Below, piece after piece: positions 1 through 8,234 of a stretch of 64,000 bases of DNA. The translations under genes were made by a program, and so were the position numbers. The notes below the pieces were generated by a model, which was not told the origin of the DNA, made no database searches, and saw only the letters and a program-made list of their open reading frames with translations. This DNA is from Flavobacteriaceae bacterium PS02337 (GTDB lineage Bacteria; Bacteroidota; Bacteroidia; Flavobacteriales; Flavobacteriaceae): positions 372,001-436,000 of the forward strand of contig JASCOE010000002.1 in assembly GCA_029959285.1 (NCBI GenBank). The letters run 5' to 3'. How positions within the stretch are numbered: position 1 is the stretch's first letter; each line of letters begins with the position of its first letter.

Positions 1-2
1 CC

Positions 3-122
3 CTCTACTCTCTTTTAGAACTTCATAGAGAAGGAAAATCGATGTCTGGAAAACCATTTGTTTTTACCGATGAATTGAAAAATGAAGCTTTCAATTTGGT
101 ATTAAAAGCTTTAACTCCTTAA
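3..122 (+). CDS. C-terminal end of an unidentified protein (cut by window edge)
   Basis: An open frame enters from the left edge and runs 39 codons to a TAA at 120-122. The visible tail is short and mixed in charge (it ends ..LVLKALTP) and carries no motif that names a family. It reads in the same direction as the monooxygenase at 239. A one-component regulator of the TetR or MarR kind is often found next to such enzymes, so that is a guess, but nothing in these 39 residues proves it. The frame could also be chance, since only its end is visible. Confidence 0.45.
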   Translation, partial: LYSLLELHREGKSMSGKPFVFTDELKNEAFNLVLKALTP

Positions 123-186
123 TTTTTTAATGACAATTTCAATTTCAAAAATCAATTTCAATAGCTTGTCGCTCTGAACGTTCCGA

Positions 187-202
187 TCCCGAAGTTTCGG
201 GA
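187..202. repeat. short perfect palindrome TCCCGAA-gt-TTCGGGA
   Basis: A 7-bp perfect inverted repeat with a 2-nt loop lies between the partial first gene and the monooxygenase. It sits in a GC-richer patch (about 170-210) that stands out from its AT-rich surroundings. No T-run follows, so it is not a convincing terminator. It resembles the small interspersed palindromes seen elsewhere in this window. Confidence 0.5.
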
Positions 203-238
203 CGGGAGAAGAGCAATTACAATATAAATTTCAAAAAA

Positions 239-1381
239 ATGAAAACTTCAATTATAGAAAATAAAAAAATTGCCATTATTGGCGGAGGACCAGTTGGATT
301 AACAACTGCTCGAATTTTACAAATTAATGGTGCTGATGTTACGGTTTACGAAAGAGACGTTAATGCTGAAGCTCGAACTTCTGGAGGAACTTTGGATATT
401 CACTCTGATTCAGGTCAATATGCAATTCAAAAAGCAGAATTAATGGATATTTTTCTGCAATACGCAAGACCAACTGGCGAGAAAATGGCTGACATTGATG
501 GAAATATTACTTCTGATGAAATGCCCGATGAAACCAATGCATTTTCGCGTCCCGAAATTGATCGTAACGACTTAAGAAAAATCATGCTGGACAATCTGGA
601 AGAAAATACGGTTGTTTGGAACAGTCAATTAATTGATATTAAAAAAGTTGAAGATCAGTATATTTTAGATTTTAAAAATGGTACAAAAACAATTGCAGAT
701 TTTGTAATTGTTGCTAATGGCGGAAGATCTAACGCAAGAAAATTTGTGAGCGATCAGGAACCAAAACTTTCTGGAACGTATATTATTCAGGGAGAAATCG
801 TAAATCCAGATCGAGATTATCCTGAATTTAAACCGAAATACGGAAACGGCAATGTGATGGCAATGGGAGAACACAAAATGTTTTACACACATACTATGCG
901 CGACGGTTCGGTTCATTTTGGAGTTTCTTTTAAGGCAGATGAAAACTGGATTTTAAATAATGGAATTGACTTTAAAAATAATAAAGAAGTAATTTCATTT
1001 TTGAATGAAACTTTTGAAAATTGGGGAGACGATTATAAAAAATTCTTTGCCGCTGCTACCGATTTTTCTGGTTTGCCTTTAAGATTATTTTCTTTAGAAG
1101 AAACTTGGAAAGAGCATTCAAACATTACTCTTGTTGGTGACGCAGCGCATTTAATGCCTCCATTTGCAGGTGAAGGTGTAAATATGGGATTATTTGACGC
1201 TTTTCATTTAACTAAAAACTTAACAGAAGGAAAGTTCGAAACAATTGACGAAGCAATTGCAGACTATGAACAAAAAATGTTTGGTTACGCTTTAGAAGCG
1301 CAACGCATGACAAAAAAAATGGAAGATTTACTACACTCTGATGTGGTTGCAGAAGATATTTTGAATAGTCGGTTTTTGTAA
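239..1381 (+). CDS. TetX-like FAD-dependent monooxygenase
   Basis: Group A flavoprotein monooxygenase of 380 residues, a cytoplasmic enzyme that would use NADPH and O2 to hydroxylate a small aromatic or polyketide-like substrate. The FAD-binding GGGPVG lies at residues 15-20 with the acidic residue E38 after the second strand. The second FAD motif, GDAAHLMPPFAGEG, is at 300-313. From memory the protein aligns along its length with TetX, the tetracycline-inactivating enzyme of Bacteroidota: EARxxGGTLD, the conserved Q (Q184 here) and HFGxSFK (H226) are kept. The arginine of TetX that lies near bound drug (R213) appears to be V206 here, so tetracycline activity cannot be assumed. No neighbouring resistance or mobilisation genes are seen. 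The ATG at 239 is the only sensible start. Confidence 0.85.
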   Translation: MKTSIIENKKIAIIGGGPVGLTTARILQINGADVTVYERDVNAEARTSGGTLDIHSDSGQYAIQKAELMDIFLQYARPTGEKMADIDGNITSDEMPDETNAFSRPEIDRNDLRKIMLDNLEENTVVWNSQLIDIKKVEDQYILDFKNGTKTIADFVIVANGGRSNARKFVSDQEPKLSGTYIIQGEIVNPDRDYPEFKPKYGNGNVMAMGEHKMFYTHTMRDGSVHFGVSFKADENWILNNGIDFKNNKEVISFLNETFENWGDDYKKFFAAATDFSGLPLRLFSLEETWKEHSNITLVGDAAHLMPPFAGEGVNMGLFDAFHLTKNLTEGKFETIDEAIADYEQKMFGYALEAQRMTKKMEDLLHSDVVAEDILNSRFL

Positions 1382-1444
1382 TTTCTAAAATTAATTTGAG
1401 TAAATTTTCAATATCTTTAAAAGATTAAAACTATAATTAAGATT

Positions 1445-1816
1445 ATGGAATCAAAACAATCGCTTGATGTTTTTGGAGAATTCTTGGTTAAAAACCTAAG
1501 AGATAAAGGAATTGGAAATGCTGAAACTCTTTTAAGTAATACCTCCAAAGCACTATCAAATTTGAAATTACAAACTGAAATTAATCAATTTAATGAATCA
1601 CAAAAAGAACTGATTAAAGAAATTGTTATTAAAAGTATAGATGTAGCAATTCACGATTTTCTTTTTTCATTACAAGAATTAGCTGATTTTGAAAACAATA
1701 TTCAAGTATCTGTAAATGGCAAAAATATCGTTGAACTTAGCGATGGTATACATGGAGAATCTTATTCAGAAAATGGATGGAATGCCAAATTTAGCAAATA
1801 TGGAGCAAAAGAATAA
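1445..1816 (+). CDS. conserved-looking protein of unknown function
   Basis: A 123-residue protein I cannot assign. It is mostly predicted helix, with a charged N-terminal half rich in K, E and N. The C-terminal third holds a pattern LSDGIHGESYSENGW that looks like a conserved core rather than random sequence. It has no signal peptide, membrane segment or cysteine cluster, so it is probably cytoplasmic. It stands alone between the monooxygenase and a secreted protein, both on the same strand, with gaps of 63 and 69 bp. Codon use matches the neighbours. Confidence 0.6.
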   Translation: MESKQSLDVFGEFLVKNLRDKGIGNAETLLSNTSKALSNLKLQTEINQFNESQKELIKEIVIKSIDVAIHDFLFSLQELADFENNIQVSVNGKNIVELSDGIHGESYSENGWNAKFSKYGAKE

Positions 1817-1885
1817 AATGACAAAGTTGTTTTAATTTCTTACTTTCGTTTTTAAATAAGTGGAAAATCCACATTAAAAACCATT

Positions 1886-2716
1886 ATGAAAAAAACATTT
1901 TTACTTCTTTTTATCTTCGGAACAATTTTAAATTATGGACAGTCTAATCAGGTTTTAGATTTTAAAGCTGGCTATTCTCCTCAAACCGCTTATAATCAGA
2001 CAACATTAAACTCTTCTGATTATGAAGTTTTGTATTCTGGCAGCGAAGCTTTTTTAGAAAATATTAAAAACAATGGAGTATCGAATCCGACTAAGATTAA
2101 GACCATCTTTACAGTAGAAACACTTACTAAGACTGGAAAAATAGATAAAAATGGTAATTTCCCACTAACAATTGAATACTTAAAATCTTCTGATGGAAAT
2201 GGAAAAGCGATAATTCCAAGCGGAACTCTTCTTTATGGCAATGTCTCAGCATCGAGTTTACCTAAGATGGATTCTATTGTCGCAAAAGACATGGAAGAAA
2301 GTTTTAAAAATACTATTTTTGAGATGGTTAAAAGTACTTTTTCGCAATTAGTTATGCCTCAGAAAAAACTAAAAATTGGAGAATCTTTTGTTCAAGAAAG
2401 CCCATTAACATTACCCATTGCTGGTATTAATATTGAAATGCAGATTACTACAACATACAAATTAAAAAGTATGACCTCTAAAAGTGCATTTTTTGATATT
2501 ACTCAAACTTATACAATGAAAATGTCTGATACTAGATTTGACACAAAAGGATCTGGAATTGGAAGCGGAAATTTAACTTATGATATTCCAAACCATTTTA
2601 TAAGTGAAAACACTTTAGAAATGGACTTTAATCTCAATTTAAAACACACCGATTTCAGTATGGAGCTAAAATCGAAAAGTGATTTTAAACAAACAGCACA
2701 GATAACAAAAAACTAA
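1886..2716 (+). CDS. secreted protein of unknown function (DUF6263-like)
   Basis: 276 residues opening with a Sec signal peptide (MKKTFLLLFIF..LNYGQS, cleavage near residue 19-20). The rest is rich in Thr, Ser and Lys with alternating hydrophobic residues, which suggests a beta-rich periplasmic or surface protein. It has no cysteine in the mature part and no lipobox. The layout (a strand-rich repeat with a central EMQITTTYKLKSM stretch) is reminiscent of the DUF6263 family, but I am not certain. A near-consensus -7 box TACTTTCG lies at 1841-1848. A strong bidirectional terminator follows directly. Confidence 0.65.
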   Translation: MKKTFLLLFIFGTILNYGQSNQVLDFKAGYSPQTAYNQTTLNSSDYEVLYSGSEAFLENIKNNGVSNPTKIKTIFTVETLTKTGKIDKNGNFPLTIEYLKSSDGNGKAIIPSGTLLYGNVSASSLPKMDSIVAKDMEESFKNTIFEMVKSTFSQLVMPQKKLKIGESFVQESPLTLPIAGINIEMQITTTYKLKSMTSKSAFFDITQTYTMKMSDTRFDTKGSGIGSGNLTYDIPNHFISENTLEMDFNLNLKHTDFSMELKSKSDFKQTAQITKN

Positions 2717-2717
2717 A

Positions 2718-2749
2718 AAAAGGCGTAAGAAATAAATCTTACGCCTTTT
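2718..2749. terminator. bidirectional intrinsic terminator
   Basis: A perfect 13-bp stem (AAAAGGCGTAAGA with its complement) and a 6-nt loop. The A-run on one side and T-run on the other make it work for both the gene ending at 2716 and guaB ending at 2772 on the other strand. Confidence 0.9.
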
Positions 2750-2771
2750 GTTTTATATAAAAAACTAAAAA

Positions 2772-4244
2772 TTATCTAGAATAATTTGGAGCTTCTTTTG
2801 TAATAGTTACGTTATGCGGGTGACTTTCTGTAATTCCGCTAGAAGTGATTCTAACAAAACGTCCTGTTTCTTGTAAAGTCGGAATATCTTTTGAACCACA
2901 GTATCCCATTCCGGCGCGAAGACCTCCAATAAATTGAAGCATACTTTCGTTAAGTTCCCCTTTGTAAGGAACACGTCCAACAATTCCTTCTGGAACTAAT
3001 TTTTTAACGTCGTCTTCAACATCTTGGAAATAACGATCTTTTGAACCTGTTTGCATTGCTTCAACAGAACCCATTCCGCGGTATGATTTGAATTTTCTTC
3101 CTTCAAAAATGATAGTTTCACCTGGAGATTCTTTTGTTCCTGCTAATAATGAACCTAACATTACACAGTCAGCACCTGCAGCGATTGCTTTAGGAATATC
3201 TCCAGTATAACGAATTCCACCATCTGCAATTACAGGTACGCCAGTTCCTTTGATAGCTGCAGCAACTTCTAAAACTGCCGAGAATTGAGGAAATCCAACA
3301 CCAGCAACGATACGAGTTGTACAGATAGAACCAGGTCCGATTCCAACTTTTACTCCGTCTGCACCATTTTCTACTAAATATTTAGCAGCTTCCGGAGTTG
3401 CGATGTTTCCAACAATTACATCAATTTGAGGGAATTTTGCTTTTACTTCTTTTAAGGTATTTACAACACCTTCTGTATGTCCGTGAGCTGTATCAATAAT
3501 AATAGCATCTACACCAGCAGCAACCAAAGCTTCAGCTCTTTGAACTGCATCTCCAGTAACTCCAATTGCAGCAGCCACTCTTAAACGACCAAAAGAATCT
3601 TTATTTGCGATTGGTTTTTGAGTCAGTTTTGTAATATCTCTAAAAGTGATTAAACCAACTAATTCGTTTTTATCGTTTACAACTGGTAATTTTTCGATTT
3701 TATGACCTTGCAAAACAACTTCTGCTTGTTCTAATGAAGTTCCTTCAGAAACCGTCACTAAGTTTTGGCTTGTCATTACTTCTGCAATTGGTTTTGCACC
3801 GTTTTTTTCGAAACGTAAGTCACGATTTGTTACAATACCTTTTAAGATTCTGTTTTCGTCAACGATTGGAATACCGCCGATTCCGAATTCTTTCATAGCA
3901 TTTTTTGCGTCAGCGATAGTAGAATTCATTGGCAATGTTACCGGATCGATAATCATTCCTGCTTCAGCACGTTTTACTTTTCGAACTTTTCCTGCTTGTT
4001 GTTCGATAGTCATATTTTTATGTAAAACACCAATTCCGCCTTCTTGCGCCATAGCGATTGCCATTGCACTTTCTGTAACTGTATCCATAGCAGCAGATAC
4101 AATCGGAACGTTTAATGTAATGTTTCTTGAGAATTTTGATTTGATACTCACTTCGCGAGGAAGCACATTCGAGTAGTTAGGTACTAATAATACATCGTCG
4201 TAAGTTAAACCTTCGCCGATAATCTTGGAGTTGTGTGCTATCAT
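2772..4244 (-). CDS. guaB: inosine-5'-monophosphate dehydrogenase
   Basis: Oxidises IMP to XMP with NAD+, the committed step of guanine nucleotide synthesis in the cytoplasm. The 490 residues are the normal bacterial length. The TIM-barrel start ([12 protein letters not shown]) is at 11-22. The paired CBS domains span about 95-210. The catalytic loop GPGSICTTR holds the nucleophile C308, and the mobile flap with YRGMGS and the E/RVPY region follows. It is transcribed alone from its own TATATTTG box at 4271-4278 and ends at the shared terminator at 2718-2749. No guaA is visible nearby. Confidence 0.97.
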   Translation of the reverse strand: MIAHNSKIIGEGLTYDDVLLVPNYSNVLPREVSIKSKFSRNITLNVPIVSAAMDTVTESAMAIAMAQEGGIGVLHKNMTIEQQAGKVRKVKRAEAGMIIDPVTLPMNSTIADAKNAMKEFGIGGIPIVDENRILKGIVTNRDLRFEKNGAKPIAEVMTSQNLVTVSEGTSLEQAEVVLQGHKIEKLPVVNDKNELVGLITFRDITKLTQKPIANKDSFGRLRVAAAIGVTGDAVQRAEALVAAGVDAIIIDTAHGHTEGVVNTLKEVKAKFPQIDVIVGNIATPEAAKYLVENGADGVKVGIGPGSICTTRIVAGVGFPQFSAVLEVAAAIKGTGVPVIADGGIRYTGDIPKAIAAGADCVMLGSLLAGTKESPGETIIFEGRKFKSYRGMGSVEAMQTGSKDRYFQDVEDDVKKLVPEGIVGRVPYKGELNESMLQFIGGLRAGMGYCGSKDIPTLQETGRFVRITSSGITESHPHNVTITKEAPNYSR

Positions 4245-4270
4245 GTTGCAATTTCTAGTTGAATTGCGTG

Positions 4271-4278
4271 CAAATATA
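4271..4278 (-). promoter_or_regulatory. -7 box TATATTTG of guaB
   Basis: Full match to the Bacteroidota TAnnTTTG consensus on the minus strand, about 27 bp before the guaB ATG. Confidence 0.7.
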
Positions 4279-4351
4279 GTGAATAAATTGCTTACTTGAA
4301 TACTAAGTTATTCATAAATTTATGTTTACAAGAATTGTCTTATAAAAATAT

Positions 4352-4505
4352 ACGCCCTAGCCCAGATGGAAATGAAAAGCCACGAAAAGCTAAAAAACAT
4401 TTTTTTCTGGTTTAAAAAAGCGACCAGCGGAAGCTCTTTTTAAGCCTTGAAAAAAAGTTTTTTGGCTCGAGTGCTTGTAATGGACAGCTGGAATTAGCTT
4501 CTAAT
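4352..4505. repeat. structured interspersed element between barrel gene and guaB
   Basis: This non-coding stretch of about 150 bp fills most of the 275-bp gap. It opens with CGCCCTAGCCCAGATGG and closes with ACAGCTGGAATTAGCTTC, which matches my memory of an abundant flavobacterial intergenic element. It also holds a local hairpin AGCC..GGCT at 4443-4467 with an internal A7/T6 pair. It may serve as the terminator of the minus-strand barrel gene, or be a small structured RNA or a mobile repeat. The sequence alone does not decide among these. Confidence 0.45.
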
Positions 4506-4519
4506 TATTAGAAAAAAAA

Positions 4520-5920
4520 TTAATCATCACGGCCTTGAAAAACAAAATTGATTCCGAGTTGAAATGTGGCACTACTCGCCTTTGATAAATCTTTGTATTC
4601 TAAAACATTACCAAATAAAGCATATATATTGACGGCTCCGAGCGTTCCTGCCAATCCTAAACCAATATTTTTATTTGAAAATGTATCAAAAGTATATGTT
4701 GCTTTTGCTTCTAATTTTCTAAAAATACTTCTTTTATAAAATGCTGTCAACGCAAATAACGGTTCTCGTGGTGCAGACATGGCAAATAATTGTGCTCCAA
4801 CTGCATTCTTATAATAGGTATTGATTTTTCCGTGACAATTGCATTCATCGTCTGGACGCTCTTCTCCAAATGAATATTGTATCGAAGAATAAAATTTGGT
4901 CGGGCGCCAGGTAGTATATTTATTGTATAGTGTATCTCTTGGAATTGCTTTGTCAAATTCGTCAAAAATATCTTCGGGCTCGTCATTTCCCATAAAATCA
5001 GGATTTACACCATCGTATTTATAGGTTCCTTTATACGTTAAGGTTTCGATATCTTTGGATTGTCTTATAAAACCCAAATCGATAATACTTGCTGTAAGCT
5101 GTAAATTGTCTTTTATATAATAGGTAAATCCGGCATCAACTCCTAAACCTAAACTTCCGCTTAAGAACGTGTTATTGGCAATATCTTTCACTACATTTCC
5201 TTCGTATTCATCTTTTGTAAACTTAGAAAGTCCAGAGGTTTTTAATTCTAAATCGGAAGAAATGATTTGATTGTAAAGATTTACATCGCCTGAATTTTGT
5301 CCTGTATAAATATAACCTGAATTTTTTGTTGATGTAGCATTTGCGCCACTTGAATAGATTTTAGCGCGACCGCCATACACTAATTTTTCGCTTACTTTTT
5401 TATGAAAACCGACATGCCAAACAGAAAGAACCTCAGCTTTCATGCTTAAATCTCCAAGATTAAAGGATTTTCCGATATAATTTCGATTTCCATCTAAAGC
5501 CAATATGGCAAGATCTTTTGGAACAAACATGAAAAAATCGAATTCTTGATATAAACCGAATGAAATATACGATTTGCTATCTCTGCCGCCAATTCTAAAT
5601 CCGCCAGAGAATACTTCCAATTGCTGGTTGGTTACGACTTTATCTCTATTTGTTGATTGATTGATAACGTTTCGAACTTTTTGATTGAAATCGACGCCGT
5701 TGTTTGCAAATAGATCGTATGCCGTAAAACTGCTTGAACCTACATTTGCCGAAACTCCTGACAAAATTGGAAATCCGAAATAGTATTTGTACGAAACGTC
5801 GGCTCCAGGATTTACCATTAATGATTGCGGAATCGAGGTAAAATTATAAAGCAATTCTTTGTTTTGAGCAAAACAAGAAAGTTGAAAAATCAGGCAGATA
5901 ATCAGATATCTTTTTCTCAT
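4520..5920 (-). CDS. outer-membrane beta-barrel protein (DUF5723 or PorP/SprF-like)
   Basis: 466 residues with a Sec signal peptide (MRKRYLIICLIFQLSCFAQ). The mature protein opens with LLYNFTSIPQSLMVNPGA, the kind of start seen in flavobacterial PorP/SprF-type and DUF5723 barrels (VNPG and a string of aromatic, glycine-rich strands). Strands continue to a C-terminal GINFVFQG, as expected for an outer-membrane barrel. PorP/SprF proteins help anchor type IX-secreted proteins; that role is not shown here because no large adhesin or gliding gene is adjacent. Its start overlaps the stop of the upstream lipoprotein by 4 bp (ATGA), so the two are translationally coupled. Confidence 0.7.
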   Translation of the reverse strand: MRKRYLIICLIFQLSCFAQNKELLYNFTSIPQSLMVNPGADVSYKYYFGFPILSGVSANVGSSSFTAYDLFANNGVDFNQKVRNVINQSTNRDKVVTNQQLEVFSGGFRIGGRDSKSYISFGLYQEFDFFMFVPKDLAILALDGNRNYIGKSFNLGDLSMKAEVLSVWHVGFHKKVSEKLVYGGRAKIYSSGANATSTKNSGYIYTGQNSGDVNLYNQIISSDLELKTSGLSKFTKDEYEGNVVKDIANNTFLSGSLGLGVDAGFTYYIKDNLQLTASIIDLGFIRQSKDIETLTYKGTYKYDGVNPDFMGNDEPEDIFDEFDKAIPRDTLYNKYTTWRPTKFYSSIQYSFGEERPDDECNCHGKINTYYKNAVGAQLFAMSAPREPLFALTAFYKRSIFRKLEAKATYTFDTFSNKNIGLGLAGTLGAVNIYALFGNVLEYKDLSKASSATFQLGINFVFQGRDD

Positions 5921-6468
5921 CCAATTGTTAAATAAGCTGTTGCACTTGATTTTAGTTTTAGACTTCCCAAACTTTGACTATTTAATGGAGGTCCAGCAGA
6001 AATAATTACAACAAAACCTATTTTTACGGTTTGTTTTAATCTATCTAAACGTTGATTTTCAAAAACTTCTGTTGGGTATTTTATAACATTTGAACTTCCT
6101 GCATAGGCTGGAACTGTATAAGTAATGGTTTCCAAAACTTGATTGTTTGCATTCATCAAGAGCATGTTCACAACAAAAGTACGATCTATAGTATTTTCAA
6201 TTTGAATATCGAATTCTGCTTTTTTTAGATGATCGTTGAAAAACTTATCTTTAAAAACATCAAATCCTCTTACATCGGCTACAACATTATTTCCTCCATC
6301 GTCTATCAGTTCATTGGCAGGAATATCAAAATGGGCAAGATTTGCCAATATAGTAGGCTCAAGCTTTAGGTCATTTACTTGATTGAAATCTAAATCACTT
6401 GAACATGAAGAAAATAAAAGTGATAGAATTACTATTTTTAAAACTTTACTTAAGAAATTTGATTTCAT
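5917..6468 (-). CDS. lipoprotein of unknown function
   Basis: 183 residues with a lipoprotein signal: a hydrophobic stretch ending LLFSSC, with C22 as the lipid-modified residue. The mature part is beta-rich with no cysteine pairs or catalytic motif. A DGGNN loop near residue 58 is the only conspicuous feature. It forms a two-gene operon with the downstream barrel through an ATGA overlap, so the lipoprotein and barrel probably work together at the outer membrane. A TACTTTTG box ends only 2 bp before the ATG (6471-6478), which would make the message almost leaderless. Confidence 0.65.
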   Translation of the reverse strand: MKSNFLSKVLKIVILSLLFSSCSSDLDFNQVNDLKLEPTILANLAHFDIPANELIDDGGNNVVADVRGFDVFKDKFFNDHLKKAEFDIQIENTIDRTFVVNMLLMNANNQVLETITYTVPAYAGSSNVIKYPTEVFENQRLDRLKQTVKIGFVVIISAGPPLNSQSLGSLKLKSSATAYLTIG

Positions 6469-6470
6469 GA

Positions 6471-6478
6471 CAAAAGTA
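6471..6478 (-). promoter_or_regulatory. -7 box TACTTTTG directly before a start codon
   Basis: Full TAnnTTTG match on the minus strand. Its final G is followed by only two bases before the ATG at 6468, so transcription from it would start at or inside the start codon. Confidence 0.45.
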
Positions 6479-6542
6479 TATCTAATAAATGTAACGTATA
6501 ATGTTTACAATCATTATCTAAGTTAGTAAATATAACCATTTA

Positions 6543-7409
6543 TTAATGGAACTTTCCGAACAATTTTGAAGCTTCATTATAAGCACTTTCAAAACTTAAA
6601 GAATTTAAACCCGTAACTTTTTTATTTGCAGTAAAATAAGAAACTAGTTTTTCTGTCGGCATATTTCCAGTTAATTTATCTGTTGCCATCGGACAACCGC
6701 CAAAACCTTGAATAGCGCCATCAAAACGAGTACAACCTGATTTTGCTGCGGCGTCAATTTTTTCGAACCAACTTTCGGGTGTTGTATGAAGATGTGCTCC
6801 AAACTCGATTTTTGGATATTTCGGAATTAAATCTGAAAACAAATACGTAATTACTTCTGGTGTAGAAGTTCCAACGGTATCAGAAAGTGATAAAATCTTC
6901 ACTCCCATTCCTGCTAGTTTTTCTGTCCATTCCGCAACAATTTCAACATTCCACGGATCTCCATACGGATTTCCAAAACCCATAGAAAGATAGGTTACGA
7001 CTTCTTTTTTATTTTTATCGGCAACTTCTAAAATTTCTTCTAAAGTAACTAATGATTCTGCAATCGTTTTGTGTGTATTACGCATTTGAAAATTCTCCGA
7101 AATAGAAAATGGAAAACCTAAATACTGAATCTGTTCGTACGCCGAAGCCGTAATTGCTCCTTGTGTATTTGCAATTATAGAAAGAAGTTTACTTGTTGTT
7201 TGAGATAAATCGAGTTGTTCTAAAACTGCAGCCGTATCCTGCATTTGCGGAATAGCTTTTGGAGAAACAAAACTTCCAAAATCAATAGTATCAAATCCAA
7301 CACGAAGCAAAGCTTGTATGTATGTCACTTTATTTTTCGTAGGAATAAAAGTCTTGATACCTTGCATGGCATCTCTCGGACATTCGATAATCTTGATTTC
7401 TTTATTCAA
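6543..7409 (-). CDS. hydroxymethylglutaryl-CoA lyase
   Basis: Cleaves HMG-CoA to acetyl-CoA and acetoacetate, the last step of leucine breakdown, in the cytoplasm. The 288 residues are near the usual length (about 300). The DRE-TIM fold start ECPRD (R12, D13) carries the catalytic arginine and a metal ligand. GAHLHTT supplies H206 and H208. The family signature GFGGCPMATDKLTGN at 236-249 places the catalytic cysteine at C239. It is a single gene, divergent from satD, and shares with it the 210-bp space that holds the operator array. No other leucine-degradation gene is next to it. Confidence 0.92.
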   Translation of the reverse strand: MNKEIKIIECPRDAMQGIKTFIPTKNKVTYIQALLRVGFDTIDFGSFVSPKAIPQMQDTAAVLEQLDLSQTTSKLLSIIANTQGAITASAYEQIQYLGFPFSISENFQMRNTHKTIAESLVTLEEILEVADKNKKEVVTYLSMGFGNPYGDPWNVEIVAEWTEKLAGMGVKILSLSDTVGTSTPEVITYLFSDLIPKYPKIEFGAHLHTTPESWFEKIDAAAKSGCTRFDGAIQGFGGCPMATDKLTGNMPTEKLVSYFTANKKVTGLNSLSFESAYNEASKLFGKFH

Positions 7410-7484
7410 AGCTTATTCATTTGTAAAGGCTAAGTTAGTTTCTTTTTTAATGAAATGAAAAATAATTTTAGCGCAAAAAGGATT

Positions 7485-7586
7485 ATTACAAAATATCGTA
7501 ATAGTCAAAATAATTACCAAAAAGTGTAATTTTTAATATTATTACCTAAAAACGTAATAATTAAAAATATTACTTATATTTGTAAT
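7485..7586. promoter_or_regulatory. array of four ATTAC-N8-GTAAT operators, 28-bp period
   Basis: Four dyads with identical arms and 8-bp spacers lie at 7485-7502, 7513-7530, 7541-7558 and 7569-7586. Their starts are exactly 28 bp apart. The spacers differ in sequence, so only the arms and the spacing are conserved, as expected of binding sites rather than a copied repeat. The last copy covers the -7 box of satD. The array lies between the divergent HMG-CoA lyase and satD genes and could control either or both. Confidence 0.85.
7575..7582 (+). promoter_or_regulatory. -7 box TATATTTG of satD
   Basis: A full TAnnTTTG match 37 bp before the satD ATG. It lies inside the fourth ATTAC-N8-GTAAT dyad, so a protein bound there would block transcription. 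Confidence 0.7.
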
Positions 7587-7619
7587 ACAAAGTTTATTAT
7601 TTTTTAATTATATTTGATT

Positions 7620-8234
7620 ATGACTAGTGTAATTACAGGCGACATTATTGGGTCAAGACAGCAGCAATCAGAGCATTGGGTTGAAGATTTAAAAAAAATC
7701 TTGACTCCATTTGGTCAGACGCCAAGTCAATGGGAAATTTATCGCGGAGATGAATTTCAGATTGAAGTTCCCAATCCTGAAGATGCTTTGTTAGTAGCAA
7801 TTTTAGTAAAAGCACGTTTGCGAGCCATAAAATCTGACGCACGAATGAGTATTGGTTATGGAGATAAAACCCATAATGCCGAAAGAATTTCTGAAAGTAA
7901 TGGTACAGCTTTTATCAATTCTGGAGAATTGTTTGAAACTTTAAAAAAGCAAAAAGTCACATTAGCTTTGCGAACAGGCGATTCAAATTTTGATGAAAAA
8001 TTAAATTTAATGATTCAGCTTGCATTGACTTTTATGGACAGCTGGCTGGTACAATCGGCAGAATTTGTCGCGCTGGCAATAGAAAATCCTACTTTATCTC
8101 AAGAAGAATTAGGGCAAAAATTAGGCATCAATCAAGCTGCTGTGAGTCGAAGACAGAAACGTGCTCAGTTTGATTTGGTAATGCAATTAGACAAATATTT
8201 TAGAACCCAAATAAAACAACTCTCAGCATTATGA
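7620..8234 (+). CDS. SatD family protein with C-terminal helix-turn-helix
   Basis: 204 residues. It starts at ATG 7620 with MTSVITGDIIGSRQQQ, the diagnostic opening of the SatD family; a TTG 6 bp upstream is less likely. The C-terminal 45 residues (TLSQEELGQKLGINQAAVSRR) read as a helix-turn-helix, so the protein may bind DNA. SatD proteins are named from a streptococcal stress locus and their biochemistry is poorly known. The stop overlaps the ATG of the DUF3307 gene (ATGA), so the two are coupled. Upstream lies the four-copy operator array, whose last site covers the promoter. Autoregulation is an inference. Confidence 0.82.
   Translation: MTSVITGDIIGSRQQQSEHWVEDLKKILTPFGQTPSQWEIYRGDEFQIEVPNPEDALLVAILVKARLRAIKSDARMSIGYGDKTHNAERISESNGTAFINSGELFETLKKQKVTLALRTGDSNFDEKLNLMIQLALTFMDSWLVQSAEFVALAIENPTLSQEELGQKLGINQAAVSRRQKRAQFDLVMQLDKYFRTQIKQLSAL

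Noticed and set aside
7485-7586. The regular array before satD as a small CRISPR
   Set aside because: The unit has only 5-bp arms with variable 8-bp centres, a 28-bp period, no repeat-length identity and no cas genes; it fits an operator array.
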